This document shows positions 26,132 to 36,232 of a DNA stretch of 64,000 nucleotides, in pieces (positions within the stretch are counted from its first letter, which is position 1; every line of letters begins with the position of its first letter). The notes below the pieces were generated by a model that saw only the letters and a program-made list of their open reading frames with translations, was not told where the DNA came from and made no database searches. Made by a program: the position numbers and the translations under genes. Source of the stretch: Streptomyces sp. NBC_00683 (GTDB taxonomy: Bacteria; Actinomycetota; Actinomycetes; Streptomycetales; Streptomycetaceae); contig NZ_CP109013.1 in the NCBI RefSeq assembly GCF_036226745.1, forward strand, positions 2,108,001-2,172,000, in the 5' to 3' direction.

Positions 26132-26305
26132 ATGAGCAAGAAGCAGAGCCGGCACAACCGCGGTGCTCGCACCGGCGGCCATGAGCGCAGCGCCGCCACC
26201 GCGGAGACGAAGGAACAGACGCCGTCGGCGACCACCCCCGACGCGGCGAGTGCGATCGGGGAGACCGTTTCGCACAAGAAGGAGCGGAAGTTCGGGCACA
26301 ACTGA
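26132..26305 (+). CDS. small basic hydrophilic protein
   Basis: A 57-aa protein, rich in Lys, Arg, Thr and Ala, with no hydrophobic segment. The ATG at 26132 has AGGAGG 7 bp upstream, so it is strongly preferred over the ATG at 26114. The N-terminus reads M-S-K-K-Q-S-R-H-N-R-G-A-R and the end K-K-E-R-K-F-G-H-N. Function unknown; likely disordered. Confidence 0.6.
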   Translation: MSKKQSRHNRGARTGGHERSAATAETKEQTPSATTPDAASAIGETVSHKKERKFGHN

Positions 26306-26354
26306 TCAGCGGCCTTCGGGCCAACCAACCAGCGGCCAGGGGAAATCCCGGCCG

Positions 26355-26633
26355 TCAGTATGCGCGTGGGGACATGATCCGGGGTTCGGCGTCCGGTGTC
26401 TCGAAGAGGCAGCTGGGGTCGCCGGGGCCCGGCTTCACGCGTACGGTGGCCTGCTCCGGGGGGTCGGTCGGCAGTTCCACGTGTACGACGATCGCTCCGT
26501 CGCCGTGCCCCGTGACGGAGCCCGTCTCCTTGCCGTCGACCAGTACCTCCACCAGCACCGTGTGGCCCGTCTCGACGGTCGCGGTGACCGAGTGGCCCGC
26601 ATGGTCGGCGTGGAAGTGATGGCGATGCCTCAT
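26355..26633 (-). CDS. small His-rich hypothetical protein
   Basis: A 92-aa protein starting M-R-H-R-H-H-F-H-A-D-H-A-G-H: seven His in the first about 16 residues, a possible metal-binding patch. The rest is beta-rich (V-T-A-T-V-E-T, V-L-V-E-V-L-V-D-G-K). The ATG at 26633 has GGGAGG upstream. It lies back to back with the molybdenum-island regulator at 26797. Function unknown. Confidence 0.6.
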   Translation of the reverse strand: MRHRHHFHADHAGHSVTATVETGHTVLVEVLVDGKETGSVTGHGDGAIVVHVELPTDPPEQATVRVKPGPGDPSCLFETPDAEPRIMSPRAY

Positions 26634-26796
26634 GGAAGTAGCCTCCCTGCGGCGCGCTTCACAGTTTCCGCGTCGCCTCATCGAGCGTAGCCGCGTCGAT
26701 CGGCGCGCGCCGTGAACGGGGCCGGGGGCGCGGGACGGAGTGTTCGGGGGCCACCCTTCTGCCGTTGCACCCTTCTCCTTGACCTAGAGTGCCCGC

Positions 26797-27204
26797 GTGC
26801 CTTCGTACAGCATTGGCCAGGCCGCGGAGCTGCTGGCCGTAAGCCCGGAAACGGTTCGCCGGTGGGCGGACGGCGGTCACCTCGCGATGGACCGGGGCGG
26901 GTCGGGGAACCGGATGATCGACGGCGTCAGCCTGGCGGGCTTCGCCGCTGAGCGGGCGGCAGGTCTGCATCCGGTGTCCGGTGAGATTCTGACGTCGGTG
27001 CGGAACTCGTTCGCCGGCATCGTCACCGCCGTGACGGTCGACGACATCGTGGCCCAGGTGGAGATCCAGTCGGGGCCGCACCGGCTGGTATCGCTGATCA
27101 GTCGCGAGTCCGTGGAGGAACTCGGCCTGGAAGTAGGGGTCCTGGCGACGGCGCGGGTCAAGTCGACGAACGTGCACATCGACCGGCCGGGAAGCCGGGG
27201 CTGA
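26797..27204 (+). CDS. HTH-MOP molybdate-responsive regulator 1
   Basis: A 135-aa protein. Residues 1-55 are a MerR/excisionase-like helix-turn-helix (S-I-G-Q-A-A-E-L-L-A-V-S-P-E-T-V-R-R-W-A-D). Residues about 66-130 are a molybdate-binding MOP (TOBE) domain: N-S-F-A-G-I-V-T-A-V, then A-R-V-K-S-T-N-V-H-I. By analogy with ModE, molybdate binding should alter DNA binding. It is a close paralogue of the protein at 28518, and both face toward the transporter genes. Confidence 0.85.
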   Translation: MPSYSIGQAAELLAVSPETVRRWADGGHLAMDRGGSGNRMIDGVSLAGFAAERAAGLHPVSGEILTSVRNSFAGIVTAVTVDDIVAQVEIQSGPHRLVSLISRESVEELGLEVGVLATARVKSTNVHIDRPGSRG

Positions 27205-27359
27205 GCCGCTCCCGCAGCCGGATGTGACAGACGAACCCCGGTTGCTGCTCACAGATGCCAGGCCAATCGCGGGTATTGCCTCGCAATCACGATTCCGCTG
27301 GACGGCTGTTGGGCATACCTTCTGCAGCCGCCCCGCGGGCCGTTCGACTGGGGGATCCC

Positions 27360-27842
27360 ATGAGCCGACTCCGTGCGCAATCCCGCACCTCTCCCGCGCA
27401 GCTCGCATCGTTGGCCGTGCTCGGGGATGTCGACCGTCCGGCCACGCTGACAGTGGACGACCTGCGGACCGGATGGGAGCAGCACCGGGCCGAGGTGATG
27501 TTCGAGTGCGCCACGAGCGGGCCGCGGCGGCACCGGTTCGAAGGACCGCTGCTGCGTGAGGTGGTCCTGGACTCGCATCCGCTGTTCGACGCCCGCCGGC
27601 GCAAGGACCGGTCCCGCTTCGTCCTGTCGGTCACCGGCGGGGACGGGCACCACACGGTGCTGGCCTGGGCGGAGGTCGATGCCGATTTCGGGAACGCCCC
27701 TGTCCTCCTGGCCACCCGGATGGACGGGGAGGATCTGGACATGGCCGGCAGCCAGCTGGTCGTGCCGGTCGACCGGTGCGGGGCGCGCTACATCAGCGCC
27801 ATCACCCGTGTGCGGGTCCGCGCGTTGCCGAAGGACGCATAG
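27360..27842 (+). CDS. molybdopterin-oxidoreductase-like domain protein
   Basis: A 160-aa protein matching part of the sulfite-oxidase-type molybdopterin domain as a stand-alone unit (D-D-L-R-T, then P-L-L-R-E-V-V-L-D, S-V-T-G-G-D-G, A-R-Y-I-S-A-I-T-R-V). The Cys in V-M-F-E-C-A-T-S-G could correspond to the molybdenum-ligand position, but the domain is much shorter than full enzymes. The ATG at 27360 is preferred to 27255 because the upstream part is not protein-like and GGGGGA lies just before it. It may bind cofactor without catalysis. Confidence 0.6.
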   Translation: MSRLRAQSRTSPAQLASLAVLGDVDRPATLTVDDLRTGWEQHRAEVMFECATSGPRRHRFEGPLLREVVLDSHPLFDARRRKDRSRFVLSVTGGDGHHTVLAWAEVDADFGNAPVLLATRMDGEDLDMAGSQLVVPVDRCGARYISAITRVRVRALPKDA

Positions 27843-27862
27843 GCAGGATGGCCGGGCCGGGA

Positions 27863-28282
27863 TCAGACGGCTGCCAGGGCGATCTCGGTCGACTTGATCA
27901 GGGCGACGACGGGCATTCCGGGGGCGAGACCGAGGTCGGTCACCGCGTCCTCGGTGATCGCGGAGGTGAGTTCGCCGCCCTCGACGGACACCTTGACGCT
28001 CGCCATCGCGCCGCCGGTCGCGACGTCGGTGATGGTGCCGGGGATCTGATTGCGGATGCTCAGCCCCGCGACGGCGCCGGTGGCCAGGGACACCTCGGTG
28101 GACTTGACCAGCGTGCGGACCGAGGCCCCTTCGGTGAGGCCGAGATCCTGGACGGCCTCGAGCGTGATCGCGGCCGTGACCTCCTGGCCGCCCGCCAGGC
28201 GGACCTTCACGGTGGCCATGACTGCACCTGCGGTGACGGAGGTGACGGTGCCGGGGAACTGGTTACGGATGCTCAGGCTCAT
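27863..28282 (-). CDS. molbindin with two MOP domains
   Basis: A 139-aa protein made of two MOP repeats: S-I-R-N-Q-F-P-G-T-V-T-S-V...V-K-S-T-E-V-S-L and S-I-R-N-Q-I-P-G-T-I-T-D-V...I-K-S-T-E-I-A-L. Such Mop proteins bind and store or buffer molybdate in the cytoplasm. The ATG at 28282 starts M-S-L-S-I-R-N-Q. It converges with the preceding gene and is divergent from the regulator at 28518. Confidence 0.88.
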   Translation of the reverse strand: MSLSIRNQFPGTVTSVTAGAVMATVKVRLAGGQEVTAAITLEAVQDLGLTEGASVRTLVKSTEVSLATGAVAGLSIRNQIPGTITDVATGGAMASVKVSVEGGELTSAITEDAVTDLGLAPGMPVVALIKSTEIALAAV

Positions 28283-28490
28283 GACGTGGCGCCTCTGATT
28301 CGTCGTATCCACAATGAAATGCCTGGTATTTCCTGGTCTGTAATTTCACTGTAGATCCCCTGACGTCCGGCTACCCGCCGCAGCCATTGACGTCCGCCCC
28401 CCTTGCCCGGATCGGCCCTACCGGCTTTCGGACCATCCTCCAGGCTGCCATGCATTTGCCATGGAGTTTCGCATTAAGCTTTGTAAATAC

Positions 28491-28501
28491 GAACTCAGTT
28501 C
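28491..28501. promoter_or_regulatory. candidate operator in AT-rich promoter
   Basis: A small palindrome GAACT-C-AGTTC inside an unusually AT-rich stretch (about 28450-28515), 16 bp before the HTH-MOP regulator 2 start. It may be bound by one of the MOP regulators; this is inference. Confidence 0.35.
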
Positions 28502-28517
28502 ATCTAATCTGTCGCAC

Positions 28518-28913
28518 ATGCAGTCCTACACCATCGGTCAGGCAGCACGTCTGCTCGGCGTCAGCCCCGACACCGCCCGCCGCTGGGCGGATGCCGGCCG
28601 GGTCGCGACCCACCGCGAGGAGAGCGGGCGCCGCCTCATCGACGGCCGGGATCTGGCCGCGTTCGCCATCGAGGTCGCGCAGGGGGGCATCGGTGAGGAC
28701 GACACGTCCTACACGTCGGCCCGCAACGCCTTCCCCGGCATCGTGACCGCCGTCAAACTCGGCGACGTCGCGGCCCAGGTGGAGATCCAGGCCGGCCCGC
28801 ACAGGCTCGTATCGCTCCTGACCCGGGAAGCGGTCGAGGAACTGGGGCTGGAGGTCGGCATGCAGGCCACCGCCCGCGTCAAGTCGACCAGCGTGCACAT
28901 CGACCGCACCTGA
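28518..28913 (+). CDS. HTH-MOP molybdate-responsive regulator 2
   Basis: A 131-aa paralogue of the protein at 26797: HTH S-I-G-Q-A-A-R-L-L (here T-I-G-Q) with S-P-D-T-A-R-R-W-A-D-A-G, and MOP domain N-A-F-P-G-I-V-T-A-V ... A-R-V-K-S-T-S-V-H-I. The ATG at 28518 starts M-Q-S-Y-T-I-G and matches the paralogue's start; upstream codons lie in AT-rich promoter sequence. It is 115 bp upstream of modA on the same strand and is the natural candidate for control of the molybdate transporter. Confidence 0.85.
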   Translation: MQSYTIGQAARLLGVSPDTARRWADAGRVATHREESGRRLIDGRDLAAFAIEVAQGGIGEDDTSYTSARNAFPGIVTAVKLGDVAAQVEIQAGPHRLVSLLTREAVEELGLEVGMQATARVKSTSVHIDRT

Positions 28914-28920
28914 TCCCCAC

Positions 28921-28952
28921 TGCTCCACTGCTCCAGTGCTCCAGTGCTCCAC
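28921..28952 (+). repeat. 8-bp tandem repeat upstream of modA
   Basis: Four consecutive copies of TGCTCCA(C/G) between the regulator stop and modA. The outer copies end in C and the inner two in G. Confidence 0.7.
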
Positions 28953-29028
28953 CCAGCGGCGTCGCCGTCCCTGACGCGGCTCACACCACCCGCCCAGGCC
29001 CACCGCGTCCCCAAGGAGTCCCTCCCTC

Positions 29029-29835
29029 ATGTCCTTCACTCTCACCGGCCGCCGAACCGCGACCGCGATCCTCACCGCGGCCCTCCTCGTACCGCTGGCC
29101 GCATGTGGCAGCGACGACGACAAGAAGGACTCCGGCGACAAGGGCACCGCTTCCGCCTCCGGGGCTCCGAAGGCCGATCTGACGGTTCTGGCCGCCTCCT
29201 CGCTCACCGATGTCTTCAAGACCGCAGGTGCCGCGTACGAGAAGGAGCACCCCGGAACCGAGGTGACGTTCTCCTTCGCCGGTTCGCAGGAGCTCGCCGC
29301 CCAGGTCAAGCAGGGCGCACCCGCCGATGCCCTGGTCACGGCGGACACGAAGACGATGGACGGTCTGAGGTCGGACACGGGAGCGCCGACCGTCATCGCG
29401 AAGAACCGTCTGGTGATCGCCACGGGCAAGGGCAACCCGGAGAAGGTCAAAAGTCTGAAGGACCTCGCCGACCCCGAGCTGAAGGTGGTGCTCGCGGCCC
29501 CCGAGGTTCCGGTCGGGCGCTACAGCAAGCAGATCCTGGACGCGCAGAAGATCGAGGTGAAGCCGGTCTCCCAGGAGCCCAACGTCCGCGCTGTCCTCAG
29601 CAAGGTGGAACTCGGCGAGGCGGACGCCGGTCTCGTGTACAAAACGGACGCCGCCACCGCCACCGACAAGGTCGATGCCATCGACATCCCGGACGCCCAG
29701 AACGCCGTCGCCTCCTACCCGGCGGCGACCCTGAAGACCTCCAGGAACAGCGAGGCCGCCGCCGCGTTCGTGACGTGGCTGTCCTCGCCCGAGGCCCAGA
29801 AGATCCTCGCCGCCGCCGGCTTCCAGCAGCCGTAG
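29029..29835 (+). CDS. modA: molybdate-binding lipoprotein ModA
   Basis: A 268-aa substrate-binding protein of the molybdate ABC importer. Lipoprotein signal with L-A-A-C lipobox near residue 26, then an acidic/Lys linker. The mature protein starts [13 protein letters not shown], the hallmark ModA strand with oxyanion-binding serines, followed by [13 protein letters not shown] and [11 protein letters not shown]. It would deliver molybdate (or tungstate) to the ModBC fusion that follows 76 bp downstream. Confidence 0.93.
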   Translation: MSFTLTGRRTATAILTAALLVPLAACGSDDDKKDSGDKGTASASGAPKADLTVLAASSLTDVFKTAGAAYEKEHPGTEVTFSFAGSQELAAQVKQGAPADALVTADTKTMDGLRSDTGAPTVIAKNRLVIATGKGNPEKVKSLKDLADPELKVVLAAPEVPVGRYSKQILDAQKIEVKPVSQEPNVRAVLSKVELGEADAGLVYKTDAATATDKVDAIDIPDAQNAVASYPAATLKTSRNSEAAAAFVTWLSSPEAQKILAAAGFQQP

Positions 29836-29911
29836 CAGGCCCCCCCCTGCATGCGGCCCGGCTCGGGGGGCCGGGCCGCCCGCAGGGCACTTCCAGCATC
29901 AGGGACCTTCG

Positions 29912-31858
29912 ATGAGACGCCTTCGCCGCCGCGCAACCGGCCCCCGCGCGCCGATCGCCCTGGCGATCCCCGCGCTGCTGGCCATCGCCTTCCTGCTGCT
30001 GCCACTGGTCGGGATCCTCGCCCGCACCTCCTGGCGCGACCTGGGCACTCATCTGACCAGCCCCGAGACGACCGAAGCGCTGACGTTGTCCCTGGTCGTG
30101 TCCGCCTGGGCCCTGGGCCTTTCCGTCGTTCTCGGTGTCCCGCTCGCCTGGCTTCTGGCCCGCGTCGACTTCCCCGGCAAGGCATTCGTCCGCTCGCTCG
30201 TCCTCCTGCCGATGGTGCTGCCGCCCACGGTCGGCGGTGTCGCCCTTCTCCTGGCCTTCGGCCGGCGCGGGCTGCTGGGGCCCTGGATGGAGGACACGTT
30301 CGGCCTCACCCTGCCGTTCCACACCTCCGGCGCCGTCCTCGCCGCGACCTTCGTCGCGATGCCGTTCCTGATCATCAGCCTCGAAGGGGCCCTCGGCGGG
30401 CTGCGTCCCCGCTACGAGGAGACCGCGGCCTCCCTGGGGGCCTCACCGGTGCGGGTGTTCTTCACCGTCACCCTGCCCATGGTCGCCCCCGGGCTCGCCG
30501 CAGGAGCGGCGCTGACCTGGGCGAGGGCCCTGGGGGAGTTCGGCGCGACCATCACCTTCGCCGGAAATCTCCCCGGCACGACGCAAACCCTGCCGCTCCA
30601 GGTCTATTTGCTGCTCCAGGACAACCCGGAGGCAGCCACCTCCGTCTCCCTGCTTCTTCTGGCCATCGCCATGGCCGTGCTCATCGCACTGCGCGGACGC
30701 TGGACCGGCACCCCGAGTACGGCACCGGCACGGCCGCGGACTCCGGAAGCCGAAGCGGCTCCCGCCCCTCACGGGGACGCGCACGCTCCGGAGGTCGCGC
30801 ACGCGCCCGCCGGTACCGAGGGCAGCTGGCCGCTCCACGCCACGGTCACCGGATTCAACGACCTCACCCTCGACGCGGACGCCGGAACCACCATCGCCGT
30901 CGTCGGCCCCAACGGCGCGGGCAAGACCACACTGCTGCGCGCACTCCTCGGCCTCACCCCGCGCGCCCACGCCGAACTCCGGCTGGGCGACACCGATGTC
31001 ACCGCACTCCCGCCGCACCGCAGGGGCGTCGCCTGGGTCCCGCAGGACGGTGCTCTCTTTCCCCACATGAACGCGCTGGCGAACACCGCGTACGGGCTCC
31101 ACGCGCGCGGTGTGCCGCGCGCCGAAGCCCGCCACAGCGCCCAGCAGTGGCTGGACCGCCTCGGCGTGGGTCATCTCGCCCACCGCAGGCCGGCTCAGAT
31201 CTCCGGAGGCCAGGCTCAGCGTGTCGCGCTCGCCCGGGCCCTGGCCGCCCGCCCCCGGCTGCTCCTGCTCGACGAACCGCTCGCCGCCCTCGACCAGACG
31301 ACCCGCGCCCATGTCCGGCACACCCTTCGCCGCCATCTCGACGGCTTCGGCGGCGTATGCCTGATCGTCACTCACGATCCCGTCGAAGCCGTCGCGCTCG
31401 CCGACCGGGTTCTCGTCCTGGACGAGGGCAGGGCACTGCAGGACGCACCGCCCGCCGAGGTCACCCGCCACCCCCGCTCCCCCTGGGTCGCCCGGATGCT
31501 CGGCCGCAACGCCTGGCCCGGCATCGCCACCGCCGAAGGCATACAACTCACCGGCGGCGGCACCCTCGTGGCTGCGGAGCCGCTCCCGCCCGGCACGGAC
31601 TCCCTCGCGGTCATCGCCCCGGAGGCCGTCGCCGTACACCGGGACAGGCCGACCGGGAGCCCTCGCAACGTCTGGCCAGGCACCGTCCGGGAGATCACCA
31701 CCAGCGGCAGCCGGCTGCGTGTCCTGATCACTTCGGACCGGGCACCGGACCTCGTCGCCGAGATCACCCCGCAGGCTGTCGCGGAACTGGGCCTCGCCGA
31801 GGGGACTCCCGTCTGGACCAGCGTCAAGGCCACGGAGGCGACGGTCGTCGCCCTCTGA
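29912..31858 (+). CDS. fused ModB-ModC molybdate ABC permease-ATPase
   Basis: A 648-aa protein joining both halves of the molybdate transporter. Residues 1-265 are the ModB permease with several membrane spans and the E-E-T-A-A-S-L-G-A coupling motif. A Pro/Ala linker (about 270-310) follows. Then the ModC ATPase: G-P-N-G-A-G-K-T-T at about 333, S-G-G-Q-A-Q-R-V at about 430, L-L-L-L-D-E-P-L, H-loop V-T-H-D-P. A C-terminal MOP/TOBE domain starts near 585 (N-V-W-P-G-T-V-R-E-I ... V-W-T-S-V-K-A-T-E). The fusion fixes subunit ratio. It converges with the nitrate reductase gene, 13 bp apart. Confidence 0.93.
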   Translation: MRRLRRRATGPRAPIALAIPALLAIAFLLLPLVGILARTSWRDLGTHLTSPETTEALTLSLVVSAWALGLSVVLGVPLAWLLARVDFPGKAFVRSLVLLPMVLPPTVGGVALLLAFGRRGLLGPWMEDTFGLTLPFHTSGAVLAATFVAMPFLIISLEGALGGLRPRYEETAASLGASPVRVFFTVTLPMVAPGLAAGAALTWARALGEFGATITFAGNLPGTTQTLPLQVYLLLQDNPEAATSVSLLLLAIAMAVLIALRGRWTGTPSTAPARPRTPEAEAAPAPHGDAHAPEVAHAPAGTEGSWPLHATVTGFNDLTLDADAGTTIAVVGPNGAGKTTLLRALLGLTPRAHAELRLGDTDVTALPPHRRGVAWVPQDGALFPHMNALANTAYGLHARGVPRAEARHSAQQWLDRLGVGHLAHRRPAQISGGQAQRVALARALAARPRLLLLDEPLAALDQTTRAHVRHTLRRHLDGFGGVCLIVTHDPVEAVALADRVLVLDEGRALQDAPPAEVTRHPRSPWVARMLGRNAWPGIATAEGIQLTGGGTLVAAEPLPPGTDSLAVIAPEAVAVHRDRPTGSPRNVWPGTVREITTSGSRLRVLITSDRAPDLVAEITPQAVAELGLAEGTPVWTSVKATEATVVAL

Positions 31859-31871
31859 GGCGATCCGCCGG

Positions 31872-34800
31872 TCAGTAGACGTCGCGGACGTACCGCTTGT
31901 CGGCGGCGAGCTGCTTGACGTACAGGGCTGCTCCTGTCTGATCGAGGCCGCCGTGGGTGACGGCGATGTCGCGCAGCGCCTGGTCGACGTCCTTGGCCAT
32001 GCGCGCGGCGTCCCCGCAGACGCAGAAGTGGGCGCCGTCCTGGAGCCAGGACCACAGCTTGGCACCGTGCTCGCGCATCCGGTCCTGTACGTAGACCTTG
32101 GCGCGCTGGTCGCGCGAGAAGGCGGTGTCCAAGCGGGTGAGGGTGCCGTCGGCGAGGAAGGCCGTCAGTTCCTCCTCGTAGTAGAAGTCGGTGGCACGGT
32201 GCTGCTCGCCGAAGAAGAGCCAGTTGGGGCCGCGGTGGCGGTGTGCGCGGCGTTCCTCCAGGAAGCCGATGAACGGAGCCACTCCGGTACCCGGGCCGAC
32301 CATCACCATCGGGGTGTCGGGGCCGGCGGGCGGCCGGAAGTGCGGGGCACGCTGCACGAAGACCGACACCGGGGCGCCGGGGGCGGCATCCGCGAGGAAG
32401 GGCGAGCACACTCCGTCGCGGGGGCGGCCGTGCAGGTTCTCGTACCGGACGACGGACACGGTCAGGGAGACCTGGTGGGGGTCGGTGAGCGGACTGGACG
32501 ATATCGAGTACAGGCGGGGCTGGAGCCGTTTGAGGATGCCGGCCCACTCCTGCGGGGTGGCGCGGACGGGGTACTCGGCGAGGACGTCGACGGCTTGACG
32601 GCCCCAGGACCAGCGGGCGAGTTCGCCCTTGTTGTCGGGACGCAGCATCTTCTTCAGTGCACGGTCCCCGGTGCGCTCGGTGATGAAGCCCAGCAGGGCC
32701 GGAGTGAGCCGGGTGATGTCCAGGTGTCCGTGCAGGGCGTCGGCCAGCCGGATCTCGCCGAGGCCGGCGACATCGACGGCGGCGGCGGCGTCGAGACCGG
32801 TGACGGCCAGCCATTCGGCCACCAGATCCATGCTGTTGACCGGGTGTACGCCGAGGGCGTCACCGGCCTGGTACACGAGAGGAGTGTCGGAGTCCCGGGT
32901 GTCGAAGGTGAACCGGCGGACCTCCTTGCCCGCGCCGGGGAGGCTGAGGAGCCGGTTGCCGGCCAGCCGCGCCGTGGCCGGTGCGGGCCTGGCGCCGCGG
33001 ACGGGCGTGGCGGCGGGGGCAGCGGCGACGGCAGCGGCTGGTGACACGGCGGTCGTCGGCTGTGCGGTGAGGCCGGCCAGAACCTGGTCCAGCCATGTGC
33101 GGGCGGAGGGCTCGTAGTCGGGTTCGCAGTCGGCGCGCGGGGCGAGGCGTACGGCCCCCAGCTCGTCCAGGCGCTGATCCAGGCGCCGGCCGTGCCCGCA
33201 GAAGTCGTCGTACGAGGAGTCGCCGAAGGCCAGCACCGCGTACCGTCTGCCGTCCAGGGGCGGGGGGTCGGCGGCGGTCAGTGCCTCCCAGAACCCGGAG
33301 CCGTTGTCGGGCGCGTCCCCGTCCCCGAAGGTGCTGGTGATCAGCAGGAGGTCGGCCGCGGGCGGGAGGGCACGCGGATCCGCCTCGTCCATGCCGACGA
33401 GCCGGGCCCGGTGTCCGGTCTCGGCCAGCCGGGATGCGGCGGCCGCGGCGAACTCCTCGGCGTTGCCGGTCTGCGAGGCCCACAGCACGACCACGTCACG
33501 GCCCGGAGGTGCCTGCGCCACCGGTTCGTCCGCGGTCTGCGGGGCACGCGAGTACATGCCGGCGAGCACCCCGTTCACCCATCGCGCGTGCTCCGTGGTG
33601 AACGGTGCACCGGCCGGTAGTACCGGGACACCGGGCATGCCCGACGACAGCCCGGCAAGGAATCCGACCAGGTACTGCCGTTCGTGCTCGGCGAGTACGG
33701 GCGGCGGTGTGTCCTCCAGCCCGAACGCGGTTGCGGCGCCGGACCGGTTCCTGGTCGGCAGGACCACGACCGGCTCCGCCGCGGGGGCGGCGACAACGGG
33801 TGCCGGGAAGATGCTGACAGCGGTGGCGACCTTGGTGAGGGTCACCGCACACATCTTGAACTCGGGCTGGAAGGAAATCGGGTCCACGGCGTCGCTGGTC
33901 ACCGCGTTGACACTCAGGTACTCGCCGAACAGGTCGTTCCAGTGGAACGGTGCGAAGGAGCAGCCCGGCCGCACCCGGTCCGTCACCACGGCGGGCAGTA
34001 CGGCCCGGCCGCGCCGGGAGGCGACCTCGACGGAGTCCCCCTCCTCGATTCCGAGCCGGCTCGCGTCCTCGGGGTGCAGTTCGACGAACGGCGCCGGATC
34101 GAGCTTGTTGAGCTTGGCGACCTTGCCGGTCTTGGTGAGGGTGTGCCACTGGTGCTGGAGACGGCCGGTGTTGAGGACGAACGGATAGTCGTCGTCCGGC
34201 ATTTCGGCAGCCGGCACGTGCGGACGGGCGAAGAAGACGGCCCGTCCGCTCGCTGTCGGGAACACGGGGCGGCCGTCCTCGCCGAGGTAGCGGATGGGGT
34301 TGCGATCGGGGCCGTCGGCCGTCGGTGCGGGCCACTGGACGGACGTGGCGCGCAGGCGCTCGTACGTCACGCCCCGCAGGTCGTAGCCGGTCTTCGGATT
34401 CGCGGCGCCCTTGATCTCCTCGAAGATCTCCTCGGCGCTGCCGTAGGTGAACGCGTCGGCGTAGCCCATCTCGCAGGCGATGCGCGCGATGATCCGCCAG
34501 TCCGCGAGCGCCTCACCGGGCGGGTCCACCGCCGGCCGGGCGAGCGTGAGGTTGCGTTCGCTGTTGATCAGCACGCCCTCGCTCTCGCTCCACAGGGCGC
34601 CGGGCAGCACGACGTCGGCGTAGGCATTGGTCTCGGTGTCGGCGAACACGTCCTGGGTGATGACGAGTTCGGCCGTCTCCAGGGCCTCGATGACGGTCCG
34701 GCGATTGGCGACCGAGGCGACGGGGTTGGTGCAGATGATCCAGCAGGCCTTGATCTCACCGTCCGCCATCCGCCGGAACATGTCGATGGTTCCCTTGCCG

Positions 34801-35975
34801 GAGCCGTCCTTGCGGACGGTGCCGGGTTCCAGGCCCCAGAGCCCTTCGACGAAGGCGCGGTCCTCGTCCACGAGCACCGATCGCTGGCCGGGCAGACCGG
34901 GCCCCATGTAGCCCATCTCGCGACCGCCCATGGCGTTGGGCTGGCCGGTGAGGGAGAACGGGCCGCTGCCGGGACGGCAGATCGCACCGGTGGCCAGGTG
35001 CAGATTGATCAGTGCGTTGGTGTTCCACGTGCCGTGCGTGGACTGGTTGAGCCCCATGGTCCAGCAGCTCATCCATTCCCCCGCCTCGCCGATCCACTGC
35101 GCCGCCCGGCGGATGTCCGCCTCGGGGATGCCCGTGATCCCTGAGACGGTGTCGGGCGCGTAGTCCGCGAGGAACTCCGGCATCGCCTCCCAGCCCTCCG
35201 TGCGCGCGTCGATGAACGCGGTGTCCGTGTGCCCGTTCTCGTGGAGAAGGCGCAGCAGGCCGTTGAGGAGGGCGAGGTCGGTTCCGGGTTCGATCTGGAG
35301 GAAGAGGTCGGCCTTGTCGGCGGTGGCGGTGCGCCGCGGGTCCACGACGATCAGCTTGGCTCCCGCCTTCACCCGTTCCATCAGGCGCAGGAACAGGATT
35401 GGGTGGCAGTCGGCCATGTTGGAGCCGATGACGAGGAAGACGTCCGCCTTCTCGAAGTCCTGGTACGAACCGGGCGGGCCGTCGGCGCCCAGGGAGAGCT
35501 TGTAGCCGCTGCCCGCGCTCGCCATGCACAGCCGTGAGTTGGACTCGATCTGGTTGGTCCGCACGAAGCCCTTGGCCAGTTTGTTCGCCAGGTACTGCGC
35601 CTCCAGGCTCATCTGCCCGGACACGTAGAAGGCGACGGCATCCGCCCCGTGCTCGTCGATGATCGTCCGCAGTCGTCGTGCCGTGCCGGTGATCGCCTCG
35701 TCCACGGGTGTCGGTACCGGCTCGGCGCCGCGCTCGGGGCGCGTCAGTGCGGTGGTCAGCCGGCCGGGGGCGGCGAGCATGTCGGCCGTCGTCACGCCCT
35801 TGGTGCACAGCCGGCCGAAGTTCGCCGGGTGTGCCTTGTCGCCCGAAGCCTTGAGGACCTTGCGGCGACCGTCCGGGCCGGAGGCGATGTCGAGCACCAG
35901 GCCGCAGCCCACCCCGCAGTACGAGCAGACCGTCCGTATCGGGGAGACGGCTGTCGACGAATCCTGTGGGGGCAC
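31872..35975 (-). CDS. assimilatory nitrate reductase fused to flavodoxin/FAD reductase
   Basis: A 1367-aa multidomain enzyme. The N-terminal molybdopterin part (about 1-700) has the [4Fe-4S] motif C-S-Y-C-G-V-G-C plus a later C-T-K-G, and S-N-S-R-L-C-M-A-S, as in NasA/NarB-type nitrate reductases. Next come a flavodoxin domain ([18 protein letters not shown]) and a cytochrome-P450-reductase-like FAD/NADPH module ([18 protein letters not shown], ending V-R-D-V-Y). It can therefore carry electrons from NADPH to nitrate in a single chain. The GTG at 35975 is chosen for AGAGAGG 7 bp upstream; longer starts add a basic, unlikely leader. Confidence 0.92.
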   Translation of the reverse strand: MPPQDSSTAVSPIRTVCSYCGVGCGLVLDIASGPDGRRKVLKASGDKAHPANFGRLCTKGVTTADMLAAPGRLTTALTRPERGAEPVPTPVDEAITGTARRLRTIIDEHGADAVAFYVSGQMSLEAQYLANKLAKGFVRTNQIESNSRLCMASAGSGYKLSLGADGPPGSYQDFEKADVFLVIGSNMADCHPILFLRLMERVKAGAKLIVVDPRRTATADKADLFLQIEPGTDLALLNGLLRLLHENGHTDTAFIDARTEGWEAMPEFLADYAPDTVSGITGIPEADIRRAAQWIGEAGEWMSCWTMGLNQSTHGTWNTNALINLHLATGAICRPGSGPFSLTGQPNAMGGREMGYMGPGLPGQRSVLVDEDRAFVEGLWGLEPGTVRKDGSGKGTIDMFRRMADGEIKACWIICTNPVASVANRRTVIEALETAELVITQDVFADTETNAYADVVLPGALWSESEGVLINSERNLTLARPAVDPPGEALADWRIIARIACEMGYADAFTYGSAEEIFEEIKGAANPKTGYDLRGVTYERLRATSVQWPAPTADGPDRNPIRYLGEDGRPVFPTASGRAVFFARPHVPAAEMPDDDYPFVLNTGRLQHQWHTLTKTGKVAKLNKLDPAPFVELHPEDASRLGIEEGDSVEVASRRGRAVLPAVVTDRVRPGCSFAPFHWNDLFGEYLSVNAVTSDAVDPISFQPEFKMCAVTLTKVATAVSIFPAPVVAAPAAEPVVVLPTRNRSGAATAFGLEDTPPPVLAEHERQYLVGFLAGLSSGMPGVPVLPAGAPFTTEHARWVNGVLAGMYSRAPQTADEPVAQAPPGRDVVVLWASQTGNAEEFAAAAASRLAETGHRARLVGMDEADPRALPPAADLLLITSTFGDGDAPDNGSGFWEALTAADPPPLDGRRYAVLAFGDSSYDDFCGHGRRLDQRLDELGAVRLAPRADCEPDYEPSARTWLDQVLAGLTAQPTTAVSPAAAVAAAPAATPVRGARPAPATARLAGNRLLSLPGAGKEVRRFTFDTRDSDTPLVYQAGDALGVHPVNSMDLVAEWLAVTGLDAAAAVDVAGLGEIRLADALHGHLDITRLTPALLGFITERTGDRALKKMLRPDNKGELARWSWGRQAVDVLAEYPVRATPQEWAGILKRLQPRLYSISSSPLTDPHQVSLTVSVVRYENLHGRPRDGVCSPFLADAAPGAPVSVFVQRAPHFRPPAGPDTPMVMVGPGTGVAPFIGFLEERRAHRHRGPNWLFFGEQHRATDFYYEEELTAFLADGTLTRLDTAFSRDQRAKVYVQDRMREHGAKLWSWLQDGAHFCVCGDAARMAKDVDQALRDIAVTHGGLDQTGAALYVKQLAADKRYVRDVY

Positions 35976-36232
35976 CGAAGGGCCTCTCTGTCGGTCGAAG
36001 CGTGCCCCTGACGGTACGAAACGCCCATTACGTCGATGTGACCTCGACCGATCATGGGTGGTAACACCCGTCACACATGCGCCGGACCAGCACTGTGAGG
36101 TCCGAGCGGAGCCGCCCAGATGCCAGGAAGATGCTCTGGGACATTCGCAGGTGCGGTGCCAGTGCGCCGTACAGATCGCATCTGCGGATCATGCGAACCG
36201 CGACGGCCCTCCTCGGCCCCTCCGGTGTCGGA

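Noticed and set aside
36027..36065. GlnR-like boxes (GTCAC, GTTAC) upstream of the nitrate reductase
   Set aside because: The half-sites do not keep the expected 11-bp period and lack GAAAC; too weak to call, though GlnR control of nitrate reductase is known in Streptomyces.
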